Source: Tubulanus polymorphus
Taxonomy: Eukaryota > Nemertea > Palaeonemertea > Tubulaniformes > Tubulanidae
Direction: 5' to 3'
NCBI RefSeq assembly: GCF_964204645.1
Contig: NC_134034.1
Coordinates: 3,504,072 to 3,568,071 of the forward strand
Length of the DNA stretch: 64,000 nucleotides
Shown here piece by piece: positions 15,301 through 25,951 of the stretch. The first letter of the stretch is position 1, and the number at the start of each line of letters is the position of its first letter. The notes beneath the pieces were generated by a model. The model was not told the DNA's origin. It was given only the letters and a program-made list of their open reading frames with translations, and did not search any database. The translations under genes were made by a program, and so were the position numbers.

Positions 15301-18300
15301 CGGTATATCGGGGGTGTTTAACTATGTATTTGTATAGAGATTTTCATTGAAGAGACCTGGCGGTAGGCGGGGGTGGCGGTATATGGAAGGGCGCAGTATA
15401 TCGGGGGTTGACTGTACAAAAATTGATTTCGTGAAAAATGTGCTCTTTGCAAAAAACTGATAAAACTACAATTATTAAGATGTTAATGAAATGTCTTAAT
15501 GTGGAACCTCATTTAGATGACATTTGGAAGACTGAAAAACGGTTCATTTAAATCGATAAAGTTGTTGTATCCAGTTTTTCGTGTTCTCCAGAAACCGCTT
15601 GAAGAACGCTCTCAGTTCGTCGGTAATACCGAACTACACGTTTTCGGCATCGAGCGGACGATCAACTCCGTCAGCGATCTTCCCACCTCCTGGCAAACGT
15701 ATTTCATCAAAGACGGGTATGTTTCAAATCGCGTTTAAAACCCTTTAAGCGCCATAGTCGCAATATTGCGACTTACCAATCGAGGTGCAGTACTTCGGTG
15801 ACATCAGGCCCTATATCGGCCAGCGTCATAGCCCGTGTTTAACCGGTGCAAATACCGTAAAACTCTTGTCGACAGTAATTGATACAATCGATGTAGTATG
15901 CTTCCTTCATGCTCAAAGTTACGCTAACGTTACACCGGAAATTAACATACTGAGTTACAGGTATTTGAATTTTCTTTATCAACTGTCTTCTGGAAAATAT
16001 ACTGGCACTCGGGTGGATAGAAATTACAGCCGTTACTTGAAGAGTTGACTTGAAAAATCGTATTTGTTGATGAACGATTATATCAGATCATCTGTGATGA
16101 TTCAGCCCTGTTTCGAGGGTGAAACTTAAAGTGTTTATAAGTCGTCACTCGATGAAAGTCTGTATCGATGTGAATATTTTTCAGACCGAGTTCATTGTAG
16201 GTGATGAATAATCAGTTGTGCTTTAACTAGTATGAAGCCATGTTTCGATTTGATTCGTGCGAATACAGATGGCTCAAAAATATCCAAATCTTAGTGAACC
16301 ATTTCTTCCTTGTTAAGCGAGTTGCGCATGCTGGACTGGCTTTGCTTTGTCCATCGTATTTACTGTTCTCGATGATAATTTCTGGCGTTTGAATCTTAGC
16401 TTGTAGGTTTTAATCTGTAGTTCATGGAGTTTTTGTCTTATTACAGTCACATGTCGAATCGCGTTCAAGTTGGATCTCCGGTTACAATGAAACTGTCATC
16501 AGTTCCACCTCCTGTCGATGAGGGTAAGCATTTCATTGAGCGTGCTACTGTGGCAATCTAGAATTCTACTTTGTAGCTAGTGAGGATCCACGAGGTTTCA
16601 CTAGTGTACAGTAGAACAACTACTGTGGCGATAGAGGATTCCACTTCTTGTGACAAGTGAGGATCCACCAGGTGTCGCTAATGTGCATTATGACATCAAC
16701 TGCTGTGTAAATAGAGGATTCCAATTGTGGCATGTAAGGATCCACCAGGTGTCACTAGTGTGCAGTAGGACATCAACTACTGTGGCAATAGAAGATTCAA
16801 CTTTTGTGACAAGTGAGGATTCACCAGGTGTCGCTAGCGTGCAGTTGGACATCAACTGCTGCCACAGTTGCGGATTCCACTTGTGACAAGTGAGGATACA
16901 CCAGGTGTCGCTAGCGTGCAGAAGGACATCAACTGCTGCCACAGTTGAGGAACTTTTTAAATGATTTAGAATTTTCTAATTCATTTCAGACGAGGAGCCG
17001 CCTAAACCTACATTCGATAAACAAGCGTTGAACTGGGAAGAAGATGTGCAACTTTATTCGAAATTCCTCGACCGAAAGGTATAAACTCTTTAATCATTTG
17101 AAAACTTGCTATGATTCAGTGTCAAACTTTGTAGAAATTTGACTCCTCGATGCCTTGTAAACTCCTTACTTAGGGATCATTCATTTATTACGTACGCATT
17201 AGGGGAGGGGGAGGTGTCAGTGCAATTGCGTACTGTAATGCTTAATGTATATGAAAAAATGGCCGATTTTGCGTACAGAGGGGGGGGGTTGGAAAATTCA
17301 AATTTTATGCATACGTAATAAATGAGTGATCCCTAATGGAAAAAGCTTTTGAAGGTGCTTGAAACTCCTTTAATTTTAGCAGAATACCCAAAACTCCTTC
17401 AATTTTGAGAAATAGGCAATTAGAAATTTTGTCTAGTTTGTAGTTGTACAGTGCAGACTACGCCTAAATTGGTACAGTTAATATAATAATAATTGACATT
17501 TATATAGCGCAAACTAGAGTATTGTTCAAATGCGCTCCAAACTTGGTATTATTATTACCCCCAGCCTATAACTCTATTCCATGTATCAGTCATCTCTCCC
17601 TGGGTAGAGGTAACACCCGAGCAGCTGCTAGGCGCTCAGGAGTCATCTATCAGACCAGGTACCCATTTACTCCTGGGTGGAAAGAGGCAGTGAGGATAAG
17701 TGTCTCGCCCAAGGACACTACGGCAATGTACGGGGTTGAACCCACGACTTGGCTTCCCAGAGCCGAACGCTCTAACCACTCGGCCACACCGCTCCTCAAG
17801 TTAGAAACAGGATTTTTTTTTAAACCCATATAAGGTGGGTACAAAGTTAGAAACCAAGTTCAAGGTAGTGTATAGGATAAAAATTTGCATACCGATTAGT
17901 AATTGAGTCTACTCTTAATGGAATTTGAATGTGAGAGCAAGCACACACTTTTTCGAAATTTGATATTTTCTCCAAGAATAACCGATGTTTAGAGACCCCG
18001 AATGATGACATTATATTAAAACATCACAAATCTAACTGTACACAATAAGGTTAATCAGGCAGGGTTTCTGTTCATTTTCATGAGCTTACCAGGCAAGCCC
18101 ATGAAAATAAACAGATATCATCATACTACATGGACGTCAGCCAGCAATCTGCGACAGGGATTAGAAACCCTTAGCAGTTCTGCAAGTCAGAAGAAAACAA
18201 CGTGCATTTCAGGGAATCGTCAGGGAAAAAGCCAGTCAAAATTGAAGTAGCCACTCGGATAACGCATAAGCAGTTATCGGTGTATATAAGCATTATTGAA

Positions 18301-18940
18301 ACGCTTTTAACGGCGGCAAAAAAATCACCTGGGACCATGGTTCCCACAGAACAGGGAAGTTTGGAATTTTGAAATAATACTTGGTTTGGAAATATTTGGG
18401 AATTTGAAAAATGTTCCTCAAATCAGGGAAATACTTAGGAAATTCATTACATTTCACGTATTGCATTTGCCAAGGGCAATTTTCTTCAGCAATTTCCTTT
18501 GACAATCACCTTAATTTACCCAGTCGCTGCTAAAATGTTGACGGTAGCATGATGATATGTGTTCATTTCCATTTGGGAAAATTGAAAAAGCACCTATGAA
18601 ATACTTGGGAATTTTGAATTCATACAACTGTGGGAACCATGTGGGACGATATTCGGGGAAAACTTTCTGGACAAATTTTATTTTGAATGAGAGAATTTTG
18701 ATTACGATGCGTGATGTCTGATTTGTATTTCAGGAGGATCTGAAAGGCGACCACGCGGCCTACATGCGACATCACCCGGAATTACGCGCGCTTCTCGCCG
18801 ACTTCCTACAATTCCTGTTGTTACGAAAACCGGACGACGTCGCCACGTTCGCCGCCGACTATTTCGCCCCGTTCTCGTCGCAAGAGGGCGCCGCCGCCGA
18901 CGCGTCTAGCACGGGTCGGTCGAGTCAGCAATCGTCGTGA
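12389..18940 (+). CDS. CATIP: ciliogenesis-associated TTC17-interacting protein
   Basis: In vertebrates CATIP works with TTC17 in actin polymerisation during ciliogenesis and has been linked to sperm flagella. Eight exons encode 352 residues: 12389-12452, 13298-13542, 14149-14235, 14818-14982, 15592-15716, 16447-16523, 16990-17078, 18734-18940. All junctions are GT-AG with matching phases. Conserved blocks recalled from the human protein are AIEFL near the start, SDTG, NVPCG, SDLPTSW...[14 protein letters not shown] around residues 215-240, [16 protein letters not shown] ending exon 7, and the exon 8 block [12 protein letters not shown]...[17 protein letters not shown]. The length is close to human (about 387), the main difference being shorter ends. 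The ATG is chosen because the frame upstream of the acceptor at 12357 reaches a stop with no other ATG; an added 5' exon is possible. Introns 2 and 6 hold 77-bp repeat arrays; intron 1 holds a long foldback. Confidence 0.94.
12466..13030. mobile_element. foldback element with ~240-bp inverted arms (CATIP intron 1)
   Basis: The arm at 12466-12704 is repeated inverted at about 12786-13028 (shared words include CATCAAATGAGAAATGGGCA and GGGCATATTAGTAAATGCGA). The spacer is about 80 bp. The right arm has about 20 extra bases near 12840-12860. Outside the right arm follows GGATCCGCCCTTG, related to the GCGGATCC ends of other elements here. A related single arm lies near 48600-48760. Confidence 0.9.
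13641..14100 (+). repeat. 77-bp repeat array C (CATIP intron 2)
   Basis: Unit starts at 13699, 13776, 13854, 13931, 14012 and 14089. Units alternate between a type with CTGTAGG...CTACTT and CACTTTTAGCAGAGTG and a type with CAGTAGGAC...CTACTGCAGC, so the array has a two-unit higher-order repeat of about 155-158 bp. Confidence 0.93.
14450..15230 (+). repeat. degenerate ~115-bp repeat in CATIP introns 3 and 4
   Basis: The phrases CACCAGACATTAGACATTTT, CCACACTT and TTCAGAACTTC recur at roughly 110-120 bp spacing on both sides of CATIP exon 4 (14818-14982). A further copy lies at about 28081-28180. Ends are not clear. Confidence 0.7.
15252..15416. mobile_element. pogo/Tigger-like MITE (CATIP intron 4)
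   Basis: Ends TACAGTCAAGCCCCGATAT and, inverted, TACAGTCAACCCCCGATATA. It has flanking TA and about 165 bp, with internal GGCGGTATAT repeats. The CAGTCAA...TTGACTG ends and TA target resemble the pogo group; that assignment is from memory. Confidence 0.75.
16537..16960 (+). repeat. 77-bp repeat array D (CATIP intron 6)
   Basis: Unit starts near 16588, 16665, 16742, 16821 and 16898. In the last units the inverted pair has become CAGTTG...CAACTG, still self-complementary. Confidence 0.92.
17171..17335. mobile_element. palindromic MITE, GGATCATTCATTTATTACG ends (CATIP intron 7)
   Basis: Left end TAGGGATCATTCATTTATTA, right end its inverse with two differences, about 165 bp. The second copy at 21951-22109 shares the interior GTGCAATTGCGTACTGTAAT. 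Confidence 0.88.
17490..17800 (-). mobile_element. tRNA-derived SINE (CATIP intron 7)
   Basis: On the minus strand: a tRNA-like head (GGTGTGGCCGAGTGGTTAGA, B box GGGTTCAACCCC), a body with GTGTCCTTGGGCGAGACACT and ACCCAGGAGTAAATGGGTAC, and a tail GCGCTATATAAATGTC followed by ATT repeats. The order head-core-tail is that of a full-length SINE. The core resembles widely shared metazoan SINE cores; I do not assign a named family. Confidence 0.85.
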
Positions 18941-19519
18941 TATCGGACGTTTCGAATGATGATTTTGCGTCTGTAAAAGAAAAATCGATTTAGAAAAAAA
19001 AAACGTTTAAACGGAAAGAACACTCGGATTTTGATGAGGTTGTGCAGTGTCACAAAATTCGAAAATTATCAAACATTTATCGCATCGATGTATTAGAATT
19101 GGTTCGGTAAGGTTGAAAATAGTTGGTTCGAATTTAATTGAAATGCGGAGGAAATTGAGTCGCAGTAACCCCGGTCACTACTAGCGACACCTGGGGATCA
19201 TCGCGGAAACGGGTTGCCAGTACCTCGGGTGTGCTGTTGTTACCCCCAAATTTCGGCACATTCCGGCAGCATCCTTTCGACCCATTTCCAGACTTTTCTA
19301 CAAACTTTGGCTTTTTTTTAAGCAGAAATTCTCCTTTTTTGGATTCTTTTGTGACGAAATTCTGCCCTTGTCGTAGAAGGTGGCTAACAAATGGAGCACC
19401 TAAAATGTTCAGGATCTACTCGCCCTTATGTTTCATTGATAATGTGTAGAGTAGAACTCGCTTAATTTGGATTTTTCAATCTGGATATTCATTTATTTCC
19501 GATGAAATATTTGCACCAT
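18941..19519. other. CATIP 3' flank
   Basis: Probably CATIP 3' UTR followed by intergenic DNA. No AATAAA was found near the stop. A short inverted fragment of the 77-bp unit (CTAGCGACACCTGGGGATC) lies at about 19180. The 19231-19449 open frame is T-rich and not protein-like. Confidence 0.45.
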
Positions 19520-19808
19520 TTAACCCTTTCAGTGCGTCTACACCGCAGTGCAGTGTATAAATCAGTGATGGATTCTGCTAGTACACCGCACTGCGGTGTA
19601 TTGATGTAATTAGTAATTATATCTCTTGAAAAATGTCAGCACCTGTCAAACATAGCGAAAAACTAGTAACTAACGATTTACCCCACCGCGGTGTAGACGC
19701 ACTATAGTGCTATTCCCATTATTCAACACACTAGGGTGGAATTTTTAAAAATTTTCAAATTATCTCCAGCACTATAGGGTATTGATTAGTCAGCACTGAA
19801 AGGGTTAA
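19520..19808. mobile_element. piggyBac-like MITE with TTAA target duplications
   Basis: TTAA followed by CCCTTTCAGTGC on the left, GCACTGAAAGGG followed by TTAA on the right; 289 bp including both TTAA. CCCTTT-type inverted ends with TTAA target duplication are diagnostic of the piggyBac superfamily. No transposase frame. Internal ACACCGCASTG palindromes are repeated. Confidence 0.88.
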
Positions 19809-20123
19809 ATTTGAACCTTGTAAACTATTATTCATAATTCGCATTTCACTTAATTCAGAGAAATCTAGGTGCAGTTGCTATACTCTCGTCCGAAGTTTAA
19901 GTGAGTTCTACTGTAAATGCAGGTCTGATAGGAATGACCCAGCCCCTGGTAATTGTCGACATGCGGTAGCAATAATGGCTTATAACTAACAATACTGTTG
20001 AGGACAAATTATGGAATCGCGAATTCGTCGCTAAGAGCTTCTTAATTATGATCAAATCTTCCTTCTGTTATGATAATCAGGACGATGCACTGATGTACAT
20101 TAGTCACCAGCTAAAAACGTGGA

Positions 20124-20215
20124 GCTGATTTTACAGACTAGTATTATCTTTAAGCCTGGGGGCTAATTCAATTCAATTTCAATTGAGTTAACCCCCAGTA
20201 AAGTGGACACTCGGG
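20124..20215. mobile_element. damaged copy of CCCGGGGGCTAA hairpin MITE
   Basis: The inverted words GGGGGCTAATTCAATT and AATTGAGTTAACCCCC around a short loop match the complete hairpin at 45190-45297; the right end is degraded. Confidence 0.65.
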
Positions 20216-20376
20216 TCTCTAAAACCCACCCCAGTTTCACGAAAATGTGTAAGTCTATAACGGTTAAGTTTGAATTGTTGTCCTCATCGAAAACATGAAG
20301 TAACCAATAGCGATTACAGCAAAAATTTCAGTTTAACCTTTTAAGTTGGCCCTGGACTCCAAAACGAAATACATGG

Positions 20377-20785
20377 TTAGGGAGCGTTCACAAATTACGT
20401 ACGTCAAAATCTCCCGTTTTTCTGACCCCCTCCCCCCTTGTACCACCTTTGTACCAAATTCACTGACCCCTCTTAGGTACGTACCATCGCACAAATCAAA
20501 AGAACACAAATCAAAAAAAATATAAATACCTGATTTTTTTCATGATGTAACAAAAGAATTAAGCAAGTATTGTTGTTTATTGATTTTATATTCCCGGTAC
20601 TAAAAGCCGATAAAACACCAACGGCTATTTTCATTTGAGTTTGGTACATAAAGTACGTACCAAGATTGATTAATACCCCCCTCCCTCAAAGTACATACTT
20701 TTTTGCTGACCCCCCCTCCCCCCATGTACCACTTTGTACCAAAATTCAGTAAAAAGAGGTATGTAATTTATGAACGCTCCCTTAG
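20377..20785. mobile_element. GGGAGCGT-ended DNA element, uninterrupted copy
   Basis: Ends TTAGGGAGCGTTCACAAATT and the inverse of CATAAATTACATACC...CTAAGGGAGCG type. Inner inverted C-rich tracts with GTACCA words. The interior matches, inverted, the copy at 35748-36323 and shows that copy's pre-insertion state. Confidence 0.85.
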
Positions 20786-21884
20786 TAGTCTGCCTCCCTC
20801 ATACACAGAATAACACTGCATATTAATGATGAAATTTTCAGGGTTTGATAGTAACGTATGATTGGCCTAAATTTTAGAAGGGGCCCGCTGATCACGCTTA
20901 AAGAAGGGCCCTGATGAGTGATGGGCACCCCTTCCCTATGCATTACCATCGACCCTGAAGCTTTCATAAAATCCTCATAACCTCATTGCAGCGACCTTCA
21001 CGAGGGACCAGAAAATATGTTCGTTATAACCGGCATGAAATTAACCAGATTTTATTATTTGGGACGAAATTCGATATTTGTTAAATCCGATGAGTCGTTG
21101 TATCCGAGTTCGTTATAACGAGATTCCTTTGTCGTAACGTCCTCTCGCTTTTCGTGAACTATAAACCCCCCACCCCCACCCCCCCGTTCTCCCAATTCTA
21201 AATTCCTGGATCCACTGCTCTAATGTTAACCCTCATCGATTTCAAAAGATAGTTATACCGGTATATCAATTCGACTTTGATTTAAAGGACATACATGCGC
21301 CGTGTTGATCGTTTGGTGAATAAATGTACTTTGCCGATGTCCCCAGTTCCGGCAGTCTGCCGGTATATAAATTCGACCTTGCTCAATATGTACCATATTG
21401 ATCTTTATTTACGTGTCATCTCGATAAACAAGCCAGCCGTATAATAAGGCTTACAAGACACATTGACATTTACAAGTACATGTACGAAAATGTATTAGTC
21501 CATGTGAATGTATTTTAGGCCTGAAGTAGATCATCGATTTTGTTCGTTGATTTTTGTTTCCGATTTAGAATGCGATATATTGATGGGAATTCGATCGATA
21601 GGCTGAAATTGAGAAGTTTTGTGATACGTATTGGAAGTTATCGTGCCTACGAGTGTCGCAAGGCAATACGAATAAGATGAATATAAAGTTGTTTTCTTTT
21701 TGTTTGAAATTAAGTAAATATAATCGAATATACAGTCTATTTGTAAATTGAATGTTTCGATCTTGTTTCGCGTGTATTATAATGTACACTGTATGTATAG
21801 TAAATGAAAATAGGAAAATACATTTTTCGAAGAAGTTGTTAGAGTTGTCGTTCCACGCGCGGCCATAAAACCCGGTATTCGGAA

Positions 21885-22272
21885 GAAATGCCACCGAAAA
21901 AATGCCACTTTCTGCATATTATGAAAAAATAAAGTTGTAGTGTATTTTCATGGGGATCATTCATTTATTGTGTACCCATAAGGGGAGGGGAGGGGCCAGT
22001 GCAATTGCGTACTGTAATGCTTAATGTTTATGAAAAATTTGCCGATTTAACGTACAGGGGGGTTGAATAAGTCAAATTTCATGCGTACGTAATAAATGGA
22101 TGATCCCTTATTAGAATACATGAATGAAACTGCAATAATTATCTACCATCTTATTATTGATCTCTTTCTTTTTAATATCTTACTTATATTCCAGTACCGG
22201 TACTGTATTTGAGCTTCCTCCCTCGGTAGTTTGCTCTGATGGCATTTTTAAGCCGGTGGCATTTTTTCCTAC
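21885..22272. mobile_element. GGCATTTTTTC-ended element carrying a nested MITE
   Basis: The left AATGCCACCGAAAAAATGCC and right GGTGGCATTTTTTCC are inverted; the MITE at 21951-22109 lies inside. Outer boundaries are uncertain. Confidence 0.5.
21951..22109. mobile_element. palindromic MITE, second copy of the 17171 family
   Basis: Ends GGGGATCATTCATTTATTG and ATAAATGGATGATCCC; the interior is nearly the same as 17171-17335, in the same orientation. Confidence 0.88.
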
Positions 22273-23040
22273 AATCACATTAAACCCACAAACCTTTGGA
22301 ATTGGAAACCAATGGATCTTGATTGACTGAGGGCCCAACCCCGCGCGGTTGCCGCCTTTATTTTGACCGTGGATCCAGTTTCAAAGTTATACGGAGGATG
22401 TGCATTTACAGGCCGAGCTTTTTGAGGAGAGTTCTATTGAAAAGGGACGCTTTCCCTGTTGATAAGGGGCAGGTCTTGAAAAGTGCCCGGGTACCTGAAT
22501 AAATTGTTTGAGAATCGCTTATCTACTTAACATTTCCAGAAAAGAAAAAAAACAAATTTTATCCAAATGTCGAAAAGTCTGATATGTTTGACACTGACCT
22601 TTTGGAGGGCACTGAAAATGTTAAGGGTTCGTTCGCTACCACGACAGCCCGCCACCAACCCTTCGATTTACATGTTTATTTCACTTTTCGAAAATGGAGA
22701 TATCTGACTGATAAATTCAGATATTCAAAAACGATAAATACATATGTAAATAATTTTGTATTTTCTAACGTAACGTGTCGGTGGTCGACTATCAGAGAAA
22801 ACGTCGTTTCGATTCAAACCAAAAGATCAGAATTGTTCTAGTATCCGAGTATTTAGATATGATTAGGATTAGGTCGGTGTGGTCAGAGTCGGAGTCGCGA
22901 GCACGTGCGTTGCCGAACTACCCGTTTCCAATAGCAGACTGGTCGCCTGTCCAATTCTGCGCCACTATCAGCATTCGCAGTCAGAATCTAACTGAAAGTA
23001 GAGACCGACAGACAGTCTATAACCTACTGCAGTAAATTTA

Positions 23041-23165
23041 GATAAAAACCCACTATTTGAAAATTAAAAGAAATCTCAAATCGAGAATTCATTTATTGAA
23101 ACAATCTATAGAATACGACGTTTCGATCTCACACTAGAGATCATCGTCAGGTGTGACTGAAGTAT
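23041..23165 (-). mobile_element. retroelement 3'-end fragment
   Basis: Read on the minus strand it matches 48900-49016 over about 110 bp: CTGACGATGATCTCTAGTGT, then GAAACGTCGT, TTTCAATAAAT, AATTCTCGATTT. A GATGATCT...GAAACGTCG phrase near the end is typical of Penelope-like and some LINE 3' ends (remembered, not searched). It lies about 175 bp before the GPCR start. Confidence 0.65.
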
Positions 23166-23319
23166 TTTCTATAGGCTTGTATATGAGAGACGCGCGCGAG
23201 TTTGATGTAAAACGATATTACATCATTAACGCCTCGCGCGCGTGTATCGAGTATCGATTTTTATTTTAAGTCAATTAATTTTCTGGTCCTCGACTCGAAG
23301 AGGAACCGCCGCACCGTCC

Positions 23320-23406
23320 ATGATTTTCGCTGACGACGATGAATCGGACATTTCTGCTTCAGCCGCCGTCCAGACGCGTGCAGTCGGTTATCTACTACGG
23401 CTATAG
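23320..23406 (+). other. upstream ORF overlapping the GPCR start
   Basis: An ATG at 23320 opens a 28-codon frame that ends at TAG 23404-23406, overlapping the receptor start at 23339 in another frame. If it lies in the mature mRNA it would be expected to reduce receptor translation. Whether it is in the transcript is unknown. Confidence 0.4.
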
Positions 23407-24358
23407 TTTGTGGGTGTACATTCAATGGATCGTAGGAAGTATCGGTTGCGTGTTGACGATTGTTTTACTCATACGTCTGCGCCATGTATTAGAAGGACCC
23501 AGTTCGCAGTATCTACTATCGCTGGCCACGTCCGATTTGATATTTTTGAACACGATGTCGCTGAAATGGCTGGAGAAGATCAGCTACATTACCGGCGCGG
23601 CCTACGGGTTTTATGAATTTTACGCGACTTCGGAATTCGCTTGTAAATTTCTGATGGTATCCGTCAACATTTCTATCAAGCTTTCCACGTGGACGTTGTG
23701 TTTATTCGCCCTAGAACGGACGTGCGCGGTTTGCGCGCCTTTGAAAGTCGCGACCGTTTTCAACCGAGTGCGCCGACGGAATGTAATCGTGTGTCAGTGG
23801 TTCATTACAGTGGCGACAGAGGGCGCCATGTTCAACGAATTCGGCATTTACACTTACGTCGAAGATGGCCGACAAAACTGTATATTTTTGACTCATTTTC
23901 GATCCGAAGAAAATCGCAATTTCAGACTCGCCATTTCGGTGTACAAACGAATCACGACCGTCATCGCGCCGTACTTCATCAACATATCGTGTATAACGTT
24001 GATCGCCGCGAAGCTGTTCTCCAGACCGAATAGAGCGTCGTCGAAAAACGTGCGAAATATCTCTAAACAGGAAGCAACCTGTATCAAAAATCTGGTCGCG
24101 ATAGTGTCTTTATATATAATCCTTTCGCTGCCAAATAATTGCGTGATTGCCATTTTAGACTCGAATCCGTCGCTGCTTATTTGGCCTCGTAAACCGTACA
24201 TGCTTCAGTTGATCACGTTAACTACGGCGACGATTGAAACGTCGAATTACGCCCTGAATTTCTTTGTTTATACCATCAGTTTTAAGAGGTATCGAAGCGA
24301 ATTGAGGGATTTACTTATGAAACTAACGAGGTTTACGTATCACGCCGATCCTTACTAG
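23339..24358 (+). CDS. rhodopsin-class (class A) GPCR, orphan, peptide-receptor-like
   Basis: Predicted 339-residue seven-helix receptor in one uninterrupted exon. TM1 is about 25-48 (lacks the usual GN; reads GSIGC). TM2 has LATSD with D66. C102 at the start of TM3 and C181 in loop 2 would form the conserved disulphide. The DRY motif at the end of TM3 is ERT (126-128). TM6 is about 250-275 with P265. TM7 ends N-F-F-V-Y (307-311) in place of NPxxY. N2 is a possible glycosylation site (NRT). The short tail (about 25 residues) lacks a palmitoylation cysteine. The closest impression is the invertebrate FMRFamide/orphan peptide receptor group; the ligand is unknown. The ATG at 23339 gives a normal short N-terminus. 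Confidence 0.88.
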   Translation: MNRTFLLQPPSRRVQSVIYYGYSLWVYIQWIVGSIGCVLTIVLLIRLRHVLEGPSSQYLLSLATSDLIFLNTMSLKWLEKISYITGAAYGFYEFYATSEFACKFLMVSVNISIKLSTWTLCLFALERTCAVCAPLKVATVFNRVRRRNVIVCQWFITVATEGAMFNEFGIYTYVEDGRQNCIFLTHFRSEENRNFRLAISVYKRITTVIAPYFINISCITLIAAKLFSRPNRASSKNVRNISKQEATCIKNLVAIVSLYIILSLPNNCVIAILDSNPSLLIWPRKPYMLQLITLTTATIETSNYALNFFVYTISFKRYRSELRDLLMKLTRFTYHADPY

Positions 24359-25209
24359 GTAGACGTCGCTTATCTCGCATCCCTTTTTAGGACCGATACT
24401 TTTTTTATTATTGAGATCGAGTGATAAATTAATTCATTTCGTGTGGTTTAGATTTTATAACCTGTCCTCCACGTCGTAGTGTAGCCATAGCTATTCGACT
24501 ACGACAACATCAGGGTTCTACTACTGAATTGTGAGCATCTACATAATTTTTCAGACCAAGCAACAAGATCAGACACGTCAAATTTTAGAAGGTTTACTGT
24601 TCAATGATGAACTTAAAATATCTTGATTTAACTCAAACGTAAGCTCCATAATTGTGATTCTAAACGGTGATCGATATGTGAAAATTCTGAACTGTTGATG
24701 AGATTCATCTCACTTTATCAGATGGCATCGAACACATCATGGAATCATAATTATGGAGCTTATGTTTACGTTAAATTAAGATATCTTTTTGGCCGCATTC
24801 GGTATATAAGCAACAACTGTGGGTGATATCTATGAGCTAGTTTTACAATTTTATTGATTTATTCGTAGACAATTTACCTATTTTGCAAATAGTTGGGGTG
24901 GTTTACCAGTACGACAAACGGCGGGCGGGGTACATTAAAAATTTGGTTGTATAGTTTTAACATCGACTGGTGGGCGCACAAAAACGCTGTCGTCAGTGCC
25001 TTTTTCTGTTAAGGTTAGAGAAAAACTGCTTTCGAATGTACAGCAACCCTAATTCAAGGTCAGCTATCTTGTATATACAAAGCGAAATACAAATTTTCGA
25101 ATTTATTATGAAATAAAGTACAATTTGAAAAAGTATCTCCACATGGTTCCTATTTCATGGAAATTATGAAAAATGAATTATTAGTAAAGTGTATTATATA
25201 TGGTTAACA
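24359..25209. other. GPCR 3' flank
   Basis: No gene. Inverted words around 24620-24780 (AAATATCTTGATTTAA and CTCCATAATTGTGATTC against their inverses ending at 24785) suggest another small foldback. The first AATAAA is at 25112-25117, about 750 bp past the stop. Confidence 0.5.
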
Positions 25210-25951
25210 CAGTCATCGCTCGTTATACCGCCATTATACCGCCAAATTCATTGATTTCCTGCACAATTCATTTCGTATCTATATTTCTGTAAATAATAGC
25301 TCTCGTTATACCACCTTTCAACCCCCGCCACAACGCCAACGAAATCCTAGAACAGTACTATCCGAACTCATAGAGAAAACATTCATTATACCGCCAACGA
25401 TCTTTCGTCAACGACGTTTCCTGTTTTTTTTTTAATGTTAAGAATTCATGCATGTGGTTAGCAGTATCACACGCGGTACCATTTTTTCTATTATCTGAAT
25501 GAAATAAGCTAAGACCATTTTTACCCTATCCTGAATTAAGATCGACTAATGTCGACTAATTCTGGATTTGGTTATTAGTCATGTTGAGTATACTATGTCG
25601 ACTCTCATGGCCGCCACAATCGTTTTACTGCCACATTCTTCAGGCGCGGATCCAGAGAGGAGGTTTTAGGGGTCGTGACCCCTCCCCCTGCTCAGCTACC
25701 AAAATTTTTTTTATCGTTTTCTTGAAGGAATGTACTCAAGACAAAACGGGCAGAGAGTACTACATAATCGAGTACCTTATTATGTTATGTTCGGCCAAAC
25801 AATATGCCGTATAGGCCCCTCATTAGAGATTTTAGTCGGTAGTTTAATTAACATTAACATTTTTATGAACCCCCTCCTGGAAAAAAATCCTGGATCTTTT
25901 AACTGTTATTTTAACGGCCCTGGGACTGGCGTTACAACGAGCTTTACTGTA
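25210..25951. mobile_element. CAGTCA...TCGTTATA pogo-like element with a nested insertion
   Basis: Homologous to the uninterrupted copy at 61181-61654 (shared: CGAAATCCTA, CCGCCAACGATCTTTCGTCA, GTGGTTAGCAG). It is interrupted at 25641-25900 by a different MITE, and host sequence resumes afterward toward GGCGTTACAACGAGCTTT. Confidence 0.85.
25641..25900. mobile_element. CAGGCGCGGATCCAG MITE nested in the pogo-like element
   Basis: Starts CAGGCGCGGATCCAGAGAGG and ends ATCCTGGATCTTTT. About 260 bp, matching 60303-60576 in the opposite orientation (shared, read on one strand: GAATGTACTCAAGACAA, TTCGGCCAAACA, TATAGGCCCC). The superfamily is not assigned. Confidence 0.85.

Noticed and set aside
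17717-17800. Functional tRNA gene on the minus strand
   Set aside because: The tRNA-like head continues into a SINE core and tail, and its stems are imperfect; better explained as a tRNA-derived SINE.
21565-21894. 109-codon minus-strand frame
   Set aside because: AT-rich, F/Y/I/N-heavy translation without domain signs; it ends inside a repeat.
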